From assembly GCA_048013815.1 (NCBI GenBank), contig CM106586.1:17360001-17424000 (forward strand): a stretch of DNA of 64,000 bases. Reading direction: 5' to 3'. The notes beneath the pieces are model-generated. The model saw only the letters and a program-made list of their open reading frames with translations. It was not told the origin of the DNA and did not search any database. Source of the stretch: Setoptus koraiensis (Eukaryota; Arthropoda). This document shows positions 1-9,737 of the stretch, one piece after another. Every line of letters begins with the position of its first letter. The first letter of the stretch is position 1. Position numbers and translations under genes: made by a program.

Positions 1-764
1 ATAACAACAAGTTGTTCTTGTTTCTCTAGCCGTGGGCCAACACACAACGACTGAAGAATGTTGTTGTCGTCGTTCCTCTTCTTCGTTCCTATTCAAAGGC
101 TTCTTCTATCAAAAGGCACATTCGATTCTTTCTCTCTCTCGCTGTCTCGTTCTTTCTAGCTTGCCGAGCTTTATACCGACTCTGTGAACTGCTGTGTTTA
201 GGACTCACTCACAAGCTACTAACACAGAGACTAAAAAACAACACCAACAACAACGACAACAAGCGGATAGCATTGATAAGATGTTTGTCCTCGCCGAGCG
301 CGGCCACCTCCACCACAACAACTTGAGAGAGTGAGACAGACAGATAGGCTAACTGACAAGCTAGTTTCATGTGTTAGTAGTCCACACTAGACCAGTCCAA
401 GACAGGACAACACATAACAAGCTAGACAGCGGGACAAGCTGGGCAAACGCAGTGACTGGTGGCGCAGCAGATCATTTCGTTTTCATTCGCTTGATATCCA
501 CCATTATCATCATTAGAGCTCATCATCATCACATACGTCATCATCATTACCTTATCTATTGTATCCTCAAACATTTGTTTGTGTATATATTATTACAACC
601 CTTACTTATCTATTATATTGTCACTATAATATTATTTAAGAAATATTGTTGCTGCTGAATTACATACATAATAGCTACAACATAATAGCGGCAACAGTTT
701 AAATAGCTTGCCAATTCAATTAATTCTACTGAAGATCAAGAGCCTCATAAATAGTCATAGAAAC
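1..764. other. Upstream region and probable 5' leader of the Nudix gene
   Basis: No protein-coding gene can be supported here. The sequence holds CT-rich stretches (about 130-160), CAACAA-rich stretches (about 240-265) and an AT-rich part with ATC/ATT runs (about 480-655) just before the first in-frame ATG at 765. It is probably promoter plus 5' leader of the NUDT19-like gene. An open frame at 371-658 begins with GTG, is low in complexity and looks like chance. Confidence 0.5.
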
Positions 765-2123
765 ATGCAACAAGTTTGGAGGGAGGCATCGTCGCTCATC
801 ATAGTGACTAGGGCTTCACTCAGGACAACAATAGAGTCAGAAAACGCAATTATAAAATCAACTATTATTGATGGCGTCACACATTATAAATCCAATAGCG
901 AAATTAATTTAAATTCAACACTAAATAATAGTAGGCCTACGCATGATCACAATGAGAGAATGTCAACAAAATTATCTAATACTGACTACAGGGTGATGAT
1001 GGTAAAACGTAGCGGACTGAGCTCATTTTTAGCCTCTGCTTACGTATTTCCTGGCGGCAGAGCCGAGCTAGCCGATTTCTCTTCTAGGTGGTGGGATTTA
1101 TTCAAGAGATTCAATTTAACGCACGAAGACATGTCTGTTTTTTCACAATCAATATCTGGCCCAAGGCCGTCCATAATCACTAACCCAACCATCCTAAAGA
1201 ATGCTTCCAACATTACACATCCTGAGAATTTCCTGCCAGCTGATATTGGTTTTAGGATATCGGCATTACGTGAGACTTTTGAGGAGACGGGCGTGCTACT
1301 ATTGACACGTCCGGGCGACGACGCCGATTCATATCAGCCATTGTCTGATCGCGACAATGTCAATGTCAATCTGTCCATGTGGAGAGATAAAATTAGAAAG
1401 GATCCTGCAATGTTTTTAGAATTGTGCTTGGAAACAAATTTGTGTCCTCATTTATGGTGCCTATATGAATGGTGGAATTGGTTGACACCAACCAGTGTGG
1501 GTCACAAGAGATGTGACACAATGTTTTATGTTTGCTTTCTCGAGGTTGAGCCTAAGGTTGTTCTCGACAATGAGGAGGTTACAACACTTAAATGGTGCAC
1601 ACCATCGGGAATGTTAGATGAACATTCGACAGCGGACGTGTTCCTTGCCCCTCCACAAGTGTATGAGTTATCCAGATTGTGTAATTTTACAGAATTTGAT
1701 TCACTAAGACAATTTGCCATTGAACGTCAGTCAGAAGGAATTGAACGATGGTTGCCGGTAATTTCCACATATCAGGACGGAGCTATAGCTCTGTTGCCAG
1801 GTGAGAGAGACATACAACTCGATATCGACTGTTCTTCTATTCGAATTTGTTTGCTAAACTAACCAATTACTCTCTATCAATTTTTAACATGTGTTACAGG
1901 CGACGAGTTTTATCCGGAGAAGCCCGATTATCATGGCCGAAAGCCTGTTCCAGATTATCCAGACACATTGGCCAATATGGCTAGCAAGGCCAAGACTTGG
2001 AATCGCCTTGAGATGAGAGGTCCTGTGTGTCATGCAAGGGCAAATGTCAAGCCGGCATGTGGTCATCTATTGCCTAAGGCACATGAGCAATTGGCGCATG
2101 CAGTACTGTCGCCAATGATATGA
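765..2123 (+). CDS. NUDT19: NUDT19-like Nudix hydrolase (acyl-CoA/nucleoside diphosphate hydrolase), two exons
   Basis: Two exons, 765-1800 and 1900-2123, joined over a 99-bp GT-AG intron (GTGAGAG to TTACAG, phase 1), give 419 residues. I chose the ATG at 765 because the frame upstream has only non-ATG starts and the N-terminus MQQVWREAS resembles the start of NUDT19 proteins. FPGG (about residues 95-98) and the Nudix helix RETFEETG (about 169-176) are about 70 residues apart; this insertion splitting the Nudix box is characteristic of NUDT19 (RP2p). The conserved PGDE motif near the C-terminus is created exactly across the splice junction, which confirms the intron. Family members hydrolyse CoA and acyl-CoA esters in peroxisomes or mitochondria. 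I see no C-terminal SKL-type peroxisomal signal, so location is open. The gene converges with the TIM22 gene, 80 bp between stop codons. Confidence 0.9.
1801..1899 (+). other. Intron of the NUDT19-like gene
   Basis: The 99-bp intron begins GTGAGAGAG and ends GTGTTACAG. Read straight through, the frame stops at 1862. Spliced, it continues for 74 more residues that match the NUDT19 C-terminus. Confidence 0.88.
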
Positions 2124-2163
2124 GCAATTGCAAAGTAATAGTGTGGTTATTGAATCAATGAGT

Positions 2164-2169
2164 AATAAA
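2164..2169 (+). terminator. Polyadenylation signal of the NUDT19-like gene
   Basis: AATAAA lies 40 bp past the stop codon. It is placed before the convergent TIM22 stop codon (2204), so the two 3' UTRs probably abut or overlap. Confidence 0.6.
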
Positions 2170-2203
2170 ATACAAAGACTGTAAAGAACAGCAATATCAC
2201 TTG

Positions 2204-2785
2204 TTATCTATGGTTCAGATAATATTCTATTAAAGTAGAGAAAACGGCAAATCCCACAGCTCCGAATATACCTCCCTTGACACCGGCTCTCAAACCTATG
2301 CAACCACCAGTAATACCGCCAGCTAGTGTGCCGTTTTTCCAGTCGGTCTTGGCTCGGTAACTTTCTATTGAGCATTCCGTTACGGAAAACATTGCGCCTA
2401 ATATTGCAAAATTTTTGGCTTGGCTCAGAGTTCTAGTTTTCATGTCTAGCAACACCGATTTGACTGTTTGTTTCTGGTAGTCTACTGCTGTTGTGAGGTC
2501 AGGTCCCAGACTGGCGCTGAATAGTCCTATGGCTGCACCCAAGCCAAAGCCGGCAACACAGCTCATGACGGCCTTGAAGGCACATGAGTCGAAAGCGTTC
2601 TGTATCATCATTTCTTGGGGGCTCCTTAGTAAGCCTGAGCCATATTGATTTGGCACAATAATGTTCGTTCTGTATTTGTACTTGGTGTCCGGATTTATGA
2701 ACCTCTCCAGCAAGAAGCTGTATTTTAATTCTTGCGGCTCTGCCAAACGCTCCTGATCGTCCGTTTGATCCTCTGGATGTTCCAT
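2204..2785 (-). CDS. TIMM22: Mitochondrial import inner membrane translocase subunit TIM22
   Basis: This intronless gene of 193 residues encodes the channel subunit of the TIM22 complex, which inserts multi-span carrier proteins into the mitochondrial inner membrane. A polar N-terminus (1-60) is followed by four membrane helices: about 70-92 (glycine-rich), 124-142, 153-168 and 170-188. The most diagnostic part is residues 123-170, with the family-typical run AKNFAILGAMFS, then EC, SYRAKTDWKNGT and a glycine-rich GITGGCIG. Cysteines before helix 1 and in helix 3 could form the intramolecular disulfide known for TIM22, but the exact pair is not certain. The length is close to that of animal TIM22. 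The ATG at 2785 is the first in frame and the N-terminus lacks a cleavable presequence, as expected for this family. Confidence 0.95.
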   Translation of the reverse strand: MEHPEDQTDDQERLAEPQELKYSFLLERFINPDTKYKYRTNIIVPNQYGSGLLRSPQEMMIQNAFDSCAFKAVMSCVAGFGLGAAIGLFSASLGPDLTTAVDYQKQTVKSVLLDMKTRTLSQAKNFAILGAMFSVTECSIESYRAKTDWKNGTLAGGITGGCIGLRAGVKGGIFGAVGFAVFSTLIEYYLNHR

Positions 2786-2879
2786 GACGAAAAAGGATGG
2801 GATAATTTTTGAATTGTCTAATAATGTGTTGTGATGGGCCCAAATACTATAATCTGATTACCTTTATTGTTGCTTGCAG

Positions 2880-3053
2880 AAGAAATGTCCTCGTGATTAT
2901 TTCTGCGATTGCAATCCAAGCGCCATGTGTTCGAATGTCCGTCTCATGTGCAACACATCCCAACAGTGTTGCAGCGTGTTGACTGTGCCTATTCTACCGG
3001 CGGCACAGATCGAACGCAATGGAGACGCACTGTCTGGCGCAGTGCTGCGATGA
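2880..3053 (+). CDS. Candidate cysteine-rich 3' exon, unassigned
   Basis: After a good acceptor (TTTATTGTTGCTTGCAG, ending 2879) a frame of 57 codons runs to TGA at 3053. Residues 3-29 contain seven cysteines spaced C-x5-C-x-C-x5-C-x6-C-x5-CC, much denser than chance. I found no convincing upstream exon. A short ATG frame at 2784-2825 could be joined in phase to it, but its donor would be weak and it has no signal peptide. The exon lies in the divergent gap between TIM22 (-) and the next gene (+). It may be the end of a small disulfide-rich peptide gene or a coincidence, and I do not assign a function. Confidence 0.25.
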   Translation, partial: KKCPRDYFCDCNPSAMCSNVRLMCNTSQQCCSVLTVPILPAAQIERNGDALSGAVLR

Positions 3054-3266
3054 GGAACTTGGCCAGAAAGTTCGACGCCGCATAAACGATTACAACTATA
3101 GCATTTGACGCCCCACTTTCACTAGACTCTTGTTTAATGTGTTGTTAAAATTGCATATCATTGATGAATTAGCCAAATAGCAAGCAAGATGCAATAGATT
3201 ATCGACCATATTAATGAATTATATTATTTTTTGTTTGTGCAACAGCCTAGGTATATAAATTTTGTA

Positions 3267-4190
3267 ATGGACTCAGCAGATTTGGGCACAAAGGTGCTCA
3301 TGAGAATAAAGGAAGTGAACCGTTGCATCGCGAGACTTAAACGAAACCAGGGCACAAAGAGGAATTCGCAAGGTCAAGAACTCGGCACTCAATTGGATAG
3401 ACACAAAGGCGACATCGAAAGCTTAGCCTCGTCCTTGGTGGCCGGAAATCATTACGAAGTAACATCGCACCTATTGAAAGACGAGTTTTGTAACAAATGT
3501 ATCATAGACATAAGAAAGGTGTTACAAATGTCAAGAGATAGAGCACATACAGATGCATTGTTGAACTGTTTATTCACCAAAATAGCCACCATTGTGAGGG
3601 ACGAGAAACGATTCGACCAAGTCACCTGTGCGCTACAGGCGAAAAGGGTCAATCTTCTATTCAAATTTGCTACATATTGTCACATAGAGGGTCAGGAAGG
3701 TGGTCCAACAACTAGTAGTGGCTCGAGGCAGAGGAGGGATTCAAGGAGACGAGACAGTCAAACAACTGGCGCTGCTGGTATACCAATGGATGGACTTCCC
3801 GCACTGGTGTCCCTATCGGATCTGATCAAGGAGTTTGCGGTGACCCTGGTGTACGTAAATCAACAGGATATAGTCAAGGGAATTAAACCATTCTTAAACA
3901 TACAGTACATTTGTGAAATTCTCAAAAGAATAGTGATGGAATTCACCGAGAAGAGAATAACTTCTGATCAAAACACGGATCCCAACAACAACATTCTCAA
4001 TGTAGATCGTTTGAGGGACTGCATACAAAAGTGTATAACTACATTTGATGAAATCAGAAAAGAATTTGGGAGAGTATATAAAGAAAACCTTCATGAAATT
4101 GATTTCATGTTCAACACAGCCATCGAAGACATACATTCATCACTTATTCTGTTTCTCGGAACATTGCCCAAAGGCAAAAAAAAGACTTGA
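3267..4190 (+). CDS. Unrecognised helical protein, 307 aa
   Basis: The intronless frame starts at ATG 3267; the frame continues 12 codons upstream only to a non-ATG start. A pyrimidine-rich tract ending in CAACAG at about 3245 could be the acceptor of a 5'-UTR intron. The protein looks wholly alpha-helical and soluble. Two helical blocks (about residues 20-140 and 170-300) are separated by an Arg/Ser-rich linker (about 145-165) with alternating RR/DS. It ends in a lysine-rich tail. No signal peptide, membrane segment or known catalytic motif is visible, and I do not recognise the family. It sits 130 bp upstream of the SPT2 gene on the same strand, with no clear AATAAA between them. Confidence 0.75.
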   Translation: MDSADLGTKVLMRIKEVNRCIARLKRNQGTKRNSQGQELGTQLDRHKGDIESLASSLVAGNHYEVTSHLLKDEFCNKCIIDIRKVLQMSRDRAHTDALLNCLFTKIATIVRDEKRFDQVTCALQAKRVNLLFKFATYCHIEGQEGGPTTSSGSRQRRDSRRRDSQTTGAAGIPMDGLPALVSLSDLIKEFAVTLVYVNQQDIVKGIKPFLNIQYICEILKRIVMEFTEKRITSDQNTDPNNNILNVDRLRDCIQKCITTFDEIRKEFGRVYKENLHEIDFMFNTAIEDIHSSLILFLGTLPKGKKKT

Positions 4191-4320
4191 ATAGCGCGCC
4201 ATGTCTGGGATTTTAATTCCATCTGATTTTCAATGACGACATTTGTGCGTAACCTCTCTAACCAGCACTATACCAGGATCTTGTTTATTTATTTATTTAC
4301 ATGGTGTTTTGGTTTCAAGA

Positions 4321-5403
4321 ATGAACGGCCCCTCGTTAGAAGCCATTAGAAAATTTAAAGAATTGCAGGCCAAAAAGAAGGAAGAGGAAAAACTAAAATT
4401 CAATGAATCAAAATTATCAACTTTAGAGCACAGAGCTGCTCAAGGCGACAAGAAGGCAAAAAGGCAACTCAAGCTCCTGGAGCAAGCCAAGGTTGATCAA
4501 GATGCAAGGGAAGCTAGGGAGGCCGCGAGGAGAGAGAAAGAAAGGGAGAGACAAATCAAAACAAATATTCAACCCGTTGTAAAAAAAGAAAAAGAAAAGG
4601 AAACAAGAAAAGACCTCAGCTTTGAAGAGCTCATGCAGATAGCAAAGAAAAACAAAAATATTCCTACTGTGACGAATCCTGATAAACCTACAATCAAAAA
4701 AACAAAACAACAGCCCACTTCCCTCGTCACTGATCACCAAAAATCTATCAATAGTTCTAATGTTGTTAAGGCTGCACAGCCATCCAGTTCAATTAAAGTC
4801 CCTGTGGTACCCGTCACCCCAAAAATTCCTGCCGACCAGGCAAGAGCTACATTTATCAAGGCTAGCCAACAGCCAAAACCTACATTTATCAAAAATAGCC
4901 AACAGCCACGACATACATTTATCAAGGCTAGCCAACAGCCAAAACCTACATTTGTCAAGACTAGCCAACAGCCAAGACCTACATTTGTCAAGACTAGTCA
5001 ACAGCCGAGACCTACATTTATTAAGACTAGCCAACAGCCAAGAGGCTATATTCATCACCGAAGAGGATACAATGATTACGATGAAGATGAGGATGAGGAT
5101 GAATATGATGACCTAGACGACTTCATAGATGATGGCGATGGCGACGATGAATCCCAATTAGAACTTTCTAAAACTCTTAGAAGCGTCTTCGGTTATGACA
5201 AACATAAATACGCCCGGAGGGAGGCTCTCTTGGATGCGCAAGCTGAAAGAGAGTACCGTAGTATAGGGAAGGTTTCCAATTTTGAAGATCTCGAAAGGGA
5301 AGAAAGACGCTCGGCTAAACTTGCCGCCGCGGAAGACAGAAAAGCCGAACGGGAAGAAGAGGAGAGAAGAGCGAGAAAACTTAAGTTGAAGTCAAGAGGT
5401 TAA
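4321..5403 (+). CDS. SPTY2D1: SPT2 chromatin protein (SPTY2D1 homologue)
   Basis: The 360-residue protein starts at ATG 4321; the 26 codons upstream of it in frame have no ATG. SPT2 is a nuclear histone H3-H4 chaperone acting with transcription elongation and nucleosome reassembly. A strongly charged N-terminal half (1-105), rich in Lys/Glu and probably coiled-coil, is followed by a DLSFEELMQIAKKN motif (about 104-117). Then come six tandem 11-residue repeats of the type TFIKxSQQPxP (about 177-242), an acidic stretch of Asp/Glu/Tyr (about 252-278), and the C-terminal SPT2 domain with FIDDGDGDDE, LSKTLRSVFGYDKHKY and a basic/acidic helix to the end. The C-terminal domain binds histones H3-H4 in characterised homologues. 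The lineage is recognised from the acidic-to-FGYD-K-Y order. The linker repeats are unusual. Confidence 0.88.
   Translation: MNGPSLEAIRKFKELQAKKKEEEKLKFNESKLSTLEHRAAQGDKKAKRQLKLLEQAKVDQDAREAREAARREKERERQIKTNIQPVVKKEKEKETRKDLSFEELMQIAKKNKNIPTVTNPDKPTIKKTKQQPTSLVTDHQKSINSSNVVKAAQPSSSIKVPVVPVTPKIPADQARATFIKASQQPKPTFIKNSQQPRHTFIKASQQPKPTFVKTSQQPRPTFVKTSQQPRPTFIKTSQQPRGYIHHRRGYNDYDEDEDEDEYDDLDDFIDDGDGDDESQLELSKTLRSVFGYDKHKYARREALLDAQAEREYRSIGKVSNFEDLEREERRSAKLAAAEDRKAEREEEERRARKLKLKSRG
4849..5046 (+). repeat. Six 33-bp coding tandem repeats in SPT2
   Basis: Six in-frame copies encode 11 residues each (TFIKASQQPKP and variants). Copies differ at 1-4 positions, mostly Ile/Val and Ala/Asn/Thr, and at the DNA level by scattered substitutions. 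This suggests an array that expanded some time ago and then diverged. Confidence 0.9.
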
Positions 5404-5485
5404 TTGCGAATCTAATCAATAATAGAAGAAAAAATTAATTTTTAGTCAGATCATTCTTCACCCAATGTACCCAATTCACTTTGTT

Positions 5486-5496
5486 AATAAAATAAA
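5486..5496 (+). terminator. Two overlapping AATAAA signals after SPT2
   Basis: AATAAA at 5486-5491 and again at 5491-5496 share one base, 83-93 bp past the SPT2 stop. This is probably the cleavage signal for SPT2 transcripts. Confidence 0.6.
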
Positions 5497-5726
5497 TAGC
5501 CATATAATTTAAATCAAGGTTGGCGCTTGTTAGCCCCTTAGGGGGGGACATGCGTTGACAACCCACCAATATTCGTTTGTGCGCATGGGTGATTGCTCTT
5601 GTCGTGCTTCTGATGGGCTTCATCAGATGGTCGACCGCCATCATTATTCAATATCATTATACGCGGCATTGTATCATTATTATTATTGTATATTATTATT
5701 ATTATTATTGTATATTCAATTATATC
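5497..5726 (+). other. Short intergenic region and leader of the BTB gene, with (ATT)n
   Basis: The segment holds an ATT/TTA microsatellite (about 5670-5710). An in-frame ATG at 5613 would add a hydrophobic, low-complexity extension. I prefer the ATG at 5727, which leads directly into the BTB domain. Confidence 0.5.
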
Positions 5727-6119
5727 ATGTCGACCGATCATTGCCAACAGATTTGTCTTAGGAAGGCCACCGGACACAATGGTGGTCTATCACTGGCCTT
5801 TGCGCAAATGTACAAGGATGAGAGCCTGGTTGATGTAACGCTAAGTTGTGGAAATGAACAAATACACGCTCACAAATTGGTTTTATCCGCTTGTTCTCCA
5901 TATTTTAGGAATATATTTGAAAAACAAAACAACACCTTCCACTACCCCATTGTGTATATTGAAAACATGGAAATGCAAGATTTGAGATCTATTGTAGAAT
6001 TTATGTACAAAGGCGAGATATACATACCAGAGGAAAGATTGAATTCTCTCATAAATTGTGCTAATAACCTACAAATAGAAGGTCTTGTACACGATTCCGG
6101 TCTCAATGAACAACATTGA
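5727..6119 (+). CDS. BTB/POZ-domain protein (tramtrack/lola-type BTB), possibly BTB-only
   Basis: The frame of 130 residues is almost entirely one BTB/POZ domain, a dimerisation module used by insect transcription factors. Landmarks are QQICLR (about 7-12), DESLVDVTLSC (about 31-41), the core IHAHKLVLSACSPYFR (about 46-61), IVEFMYKGE and the closing LINCANNLQIEGL. This order is that of the tramtrack/bric-a-brac/lola group. The usual WNN tryptophan after CLR is absent (KATGH instead). The protein ends eight residues after the domain. No zinc finger or pipsqueak domain is readable downstream before the minus-strand gene. It may therefore be a stand-alone BTB protein able to heterodimerise with longer ones, or a first exon spliced to something I cannot see. 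Confidence 0.82.
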   Translation: MSTDHCQQICLRKATGHNGGLSLAFAQMYKDESLVDVTLSCGNEQIHAHKLVLSACSPYFRNIFEKQNNTFHYPIVYIENMEMQDLRSIVEFMYKGEIYIPEERLNSLINCANNLQIEGLVHDSGLNEQH

Positions 6120-6333
6120 AACATTCACACTCATATACATACACATGCATATAATGGAGCTCTATTAACATTTGTACATTCATAAAAGAAAATCACAATT
6201 TTCAAAACCGAATCTGGCCTGACAAGATAACCTCACAAACTCGCACTGGGTACCGAAACGTGGCCTCTCTTCGCAAGTCGCAGAGGTAATCTTATTTTAG
6301 CACATTACAAATTAAGTGACCATATTTACGGTG

Positions 6334-7104
6334 CTAATTAATTCTTTTCAAATGCACGTTTGGATAAGGCCAAGCACTAACTTCTTTTTCGCTATTTTGT
6401 GCTAAACGTAAACCGGCATACCACCTTTTATCATCGTGTTCAAACTCTGGATAGGTTATGCGACCAATTATTTGACAAACAATTGCCGCCGAATACAGCG
6501 GCGAAACAGACTGATTGGTATAGACAACGCTTTCCATGAATTGCTTGTCATCAACATTCTCTTCTTTAGCACGAGCTATGAGATTTAGTATAGCACGTCG
6601 AAAATTGAAAAATGTCCTACTGTCTGCTCTGTAGGGGAGACACAATGTTTGCGATTGTCGCAGAAATATGTCTTTTTTCGAATTGAACTCGCTATCTTTG
6701 GAAAGTCTGGAAACCAGAAACTTGTCAATATTATCCATGAATTCTCGTTGTATCTGAGAATTGCCACTCTTTAAGCCTGCAACTATTCGAAGAACTTCTT
6801 TCCTGTCGATTTTGCTTGATCTTGGCACTCCTGTGGCCAGTTGTAACACTTTCATCATTTGCCGAGGCCAACGATGTTTCTTGCTCTGACTATGCGCTCC
6901 AGTGAACTTCGAAACTGCTAATGGTCCGTCAAAGCTCGATTCTTCTGTGTACCATTTCTCCACCTCTTTGTTTATCAAGTCTATTTGCTCGGAAAAATGG
7001 CTCCGACTCGTGACCAACAATATCGAGCAACAGCTTACGATGATCACTGTAGTTGCGACCACGCAAGCAGTGATAGTGCCGAGCGATTTCATTCTGTAAT
7101 TCAT
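6334..7104 (-). CDS. Unrecognised single-pass membrane protein, 256 aa
   Basis: The intronless frame starts at ATG 7104. A hydrophobic segment at residues 10-32 follows a short basic N-terminus, so the protein is either a type II membrane protein or carries an uncleaved signal anchor. The rest (33-256) is soluble-looking and helical, with no catalytic motif I know. Cysteines are few, one near residue 155 and one near 212. A second ATG lies four codons in. The 3' end faces the BTB gene 214 bp away. I do not recognise the family, and it could be lineage-specific. Confidence 0.7.
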   Translation of the reverse strand: MNYRMKSLGTITACVVATTVIIVSCCSILLVTSRSHFSEQIDLINKEVEKWYTEESSFDGPLAVSKFTGAHSQSKKHRWPRQMMKVLQLATGVPRSSKIDRKEVLRIVAGLKSGNSQIQREFMDNIDKFLVSRLSKDSEFNSKKDIFLRQSQTLCLPYRADSRTFFNFRRAILNLIARAKEENVDDKQFMESVVYTNQSVSPLYSAAIVCQIIGRITYPEFEHDDKRWYAGLRLAQNSEKEVSAWPYPNVHLKRIN

Positions 7105-8233
7105 GGATCAAACTAATTAATTGAATAGGATTGACGTTTGCTTGACATGGAGTGATCAAACATAGGTGATAATAATAAGTGTAAATTTAATCTTATCTGA
7201 CTATGCTACGTGTAGAAGTTGAGGCATCGTAGTGAATGGCTTCTGCACTTTTTACAGAAATCCATTGTTGTTCCCCACCTTACTATAAATATACCAGACA
7301 TACGTTGTCATTTGATAAAACTTTATACTATTTTGGTGCCATATTAATGTTGTTAGCACACTAACAATGCAACAGTAACATGATAAAATGTCGCTAACTG
7401 CGGCGAGATCTGCAGTGTTTTCGACAAGTTTGGTCTGCTCGAGAAAAGATCGCCAATGATGGTAGAGCCACTTTAAAATGAAGGAAGCCGTCTGGCGGTA
7501 GACTCGATCAATATTTGGAGTGGCACACTCTGATGGAGGCTAGAGATGGAGCCACTTGCAGAGGCAGTATTACGTAACATAAACACCAAGCACTGCTTGT
7601 TATTATTGAGAGAGAGAGAGAGAGAGGGAGAGAAACTAGCGAGAGAAAAAACTAGTCGCCAGCGTAGTTGTTGTTGTCGTTTGGCGCTTCTTCGAATTCC
7701 ACTGACAATTCTCAGATTCGAAACGTAAACTGTGTGTGTGTGTGTGATTCGAACAATAAAAAGTTTTCTTTCGTGTGTGACACTTTCATTTGATTCCTTA
7801 TCTTACATCATATTGTTGTTGCGCGAACGAATGATACGGCGAACGAAGGAGGAGGTCGATCTAGCCAGCGCGAATGTTTGTCATGCTGGATGAATCATTG
7901 TTGATCTCGTCGAGCTACAGTTGACATCTAAGAGTTTGCACGGCGCCAACAACAGCATTAGTATAGACACCATTGACTTATTTTGACTCCGTGTTCGCCA
8001 TACCAGCAACTATATCGCAATCAACATTCGAATGAGCCTACCGAAAGTTTATCGATGCGCGCCAAAAGAATTGTTAGTGTCAAGATAGTGAAAATATTTT
8101 AATATAAGTACACTCAACCAATTGAATAACTGATCAAATAGTTTTATGAATAATAAATACTTCAAGTAATAAACAAGTGACAAACACATCAAAGACAATC
8201 AGCACAGCAACCTCGACAACGAAACAACAACAG

Positions 8234-8239
8234 GTGAGT
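8234..8239 (+). promoter_or_regulatory. Strong splice donor closing a probable 5'-UTR exon
   Basis: ACAACAG followed by GTGAGT fits the consensus donor. The preceding about 100 bases are A/C-rich and contain stops in all frames, as expected of an untranslated first exon. On the plus strand the next large gene is the Spätzle-like frame, whose first possible acceptor is near 25800. A link is inference. Confidence 0.4.
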
Positions 8240-9686
8240 ACGGATTTCGGCAACAATAGTGAGTTTGTTTTGTTGCAGATTGAGAGTTGTGAAGAATGTC
8301 GCGATGAGATCCAATGCAAGCAATTCACGAGAGGGATAATGAGCGATATTTGTGATAGGTGACAGGTGATCTGTCAACGAGACACTGCCAGGTGACAAAA
8401 TGGGCAGATCGATCAGAGAGCGACTGAATGCGACTGGAATAGGCATGAAGAGAGTTCAATGAATCATCATGGACGCATCCGGTTCATAGATGCGAACCGC
8501 TGCAAATGAGTGATATATCCTTCAAGCAGAAGCGACTTAAGCTTTCAATGGACGCTGGTTGTCCAGTCGTCAAAGACATGGCAGGACATCGCTCCTGTTG
8601 TGACAACAGTTTGCTCAATAAATACAACGAAAACCGATCGATGACACGCATCATCAAACTGGCATCCATTCGTGCACTCGATGGTGTCCGACACGACGTA
8701 TAGAAATGATATTTTTAGCTTAGTTGCTCACTAGCCACGGCAGCAGCAGCAGCAGCAGCAGTGGTATAAAAGTTTTTATGAAAGTGACATAACAGTTGTA
8801 TTGAGATTATATGAAAGTGAACGGTGGCGATGAGACAAATGAAACAAGTGAACATCATATTGTTGTCATATGATCCTTAATTGCTAATGGCGATGAGAAA
8901 TTGACATTTCTCTATTGACATTTCTCTGTTGACATTTCCAATGACTTTAGAGTAAGGCTGTTGACCGCCGCCGTCAACGTAAGCGCCACCGCCGCCACTA
9001 ATCGCCAATGGCTACGACACAAGACAATATTGATCACCAAAGCGCCTATCATCGATCACCAGCCAGCCAGTGAGGTGGTGCCAAAGTCACACACACACAC
9101 ACACACACACACACAAGCCTTGTGTGATTCTCTCACCCTCATTTGCATGACAGGTGCTGACACCTTTAATTAATGATTAATTATTATGCTGGCCGTAAGT
9201 GATAATTAGGCGAGGGCAAACAATTAAATAAACAAAGGCCAGAAACAATGCGCGATTGTTTCAGTTTGGAGCGGCTTTTGGGGAACATTGATGGCCAACT
9301 CGCGATTGTCACCAAATGTGTGATGTGCCAGCGATTGCAATTCATCGCCAATGTGCCATGGTGACAAAGGTGAAGTTTAAAAGGCAACAAGTCAAGTGAA
9401 AACTTGCCTCGCTGACCGCTCGACCTAGCTGGCGAGCCAAGCTAGCCGGCCATCGGTCGCTGCGACTGTTTGTCCGTTTGTTTGTTTGTTTGTTTGTTCA
9501 TGTCAAATGTTGGCGGCGGCGGCGGCATGATGTTGTCGGGATTTGCTGAATTGGAGTTTCAATGAAATATTATAAATATATCATGTGACTCAAAAGTTTT
9601 GAGAGACCGAAACGGCGAGCGGCCCAACGAGATGCCCAACGATAAACTCTGAGAAACTGCGAGAACTTGAACTTGCCATTGTGGCT

Positions 9687-9737
9687 GGTTGGGCCTTGCG
9701 ACTGGTCGGGCCTTGCGACTGGTTGGGCCTTGCGACA
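9687..9737 (+). repeat. 17-bp tandem repeat, three copies
   Basis: The unit GGTTGGGCCTTGCGACT is present three times with one or two substitutions. The unit length is not a multiple of three, in agreement with a non-coding location. Confidence 0.85.

Noticed and set aside
708-764. N-terminal extension of the NUDT19-like protein
   Set aside because: The frame is open but has no ATG before 765, and NUDT19 proteins begin close to the W-R-x-A motif, which is right after the 765 start.
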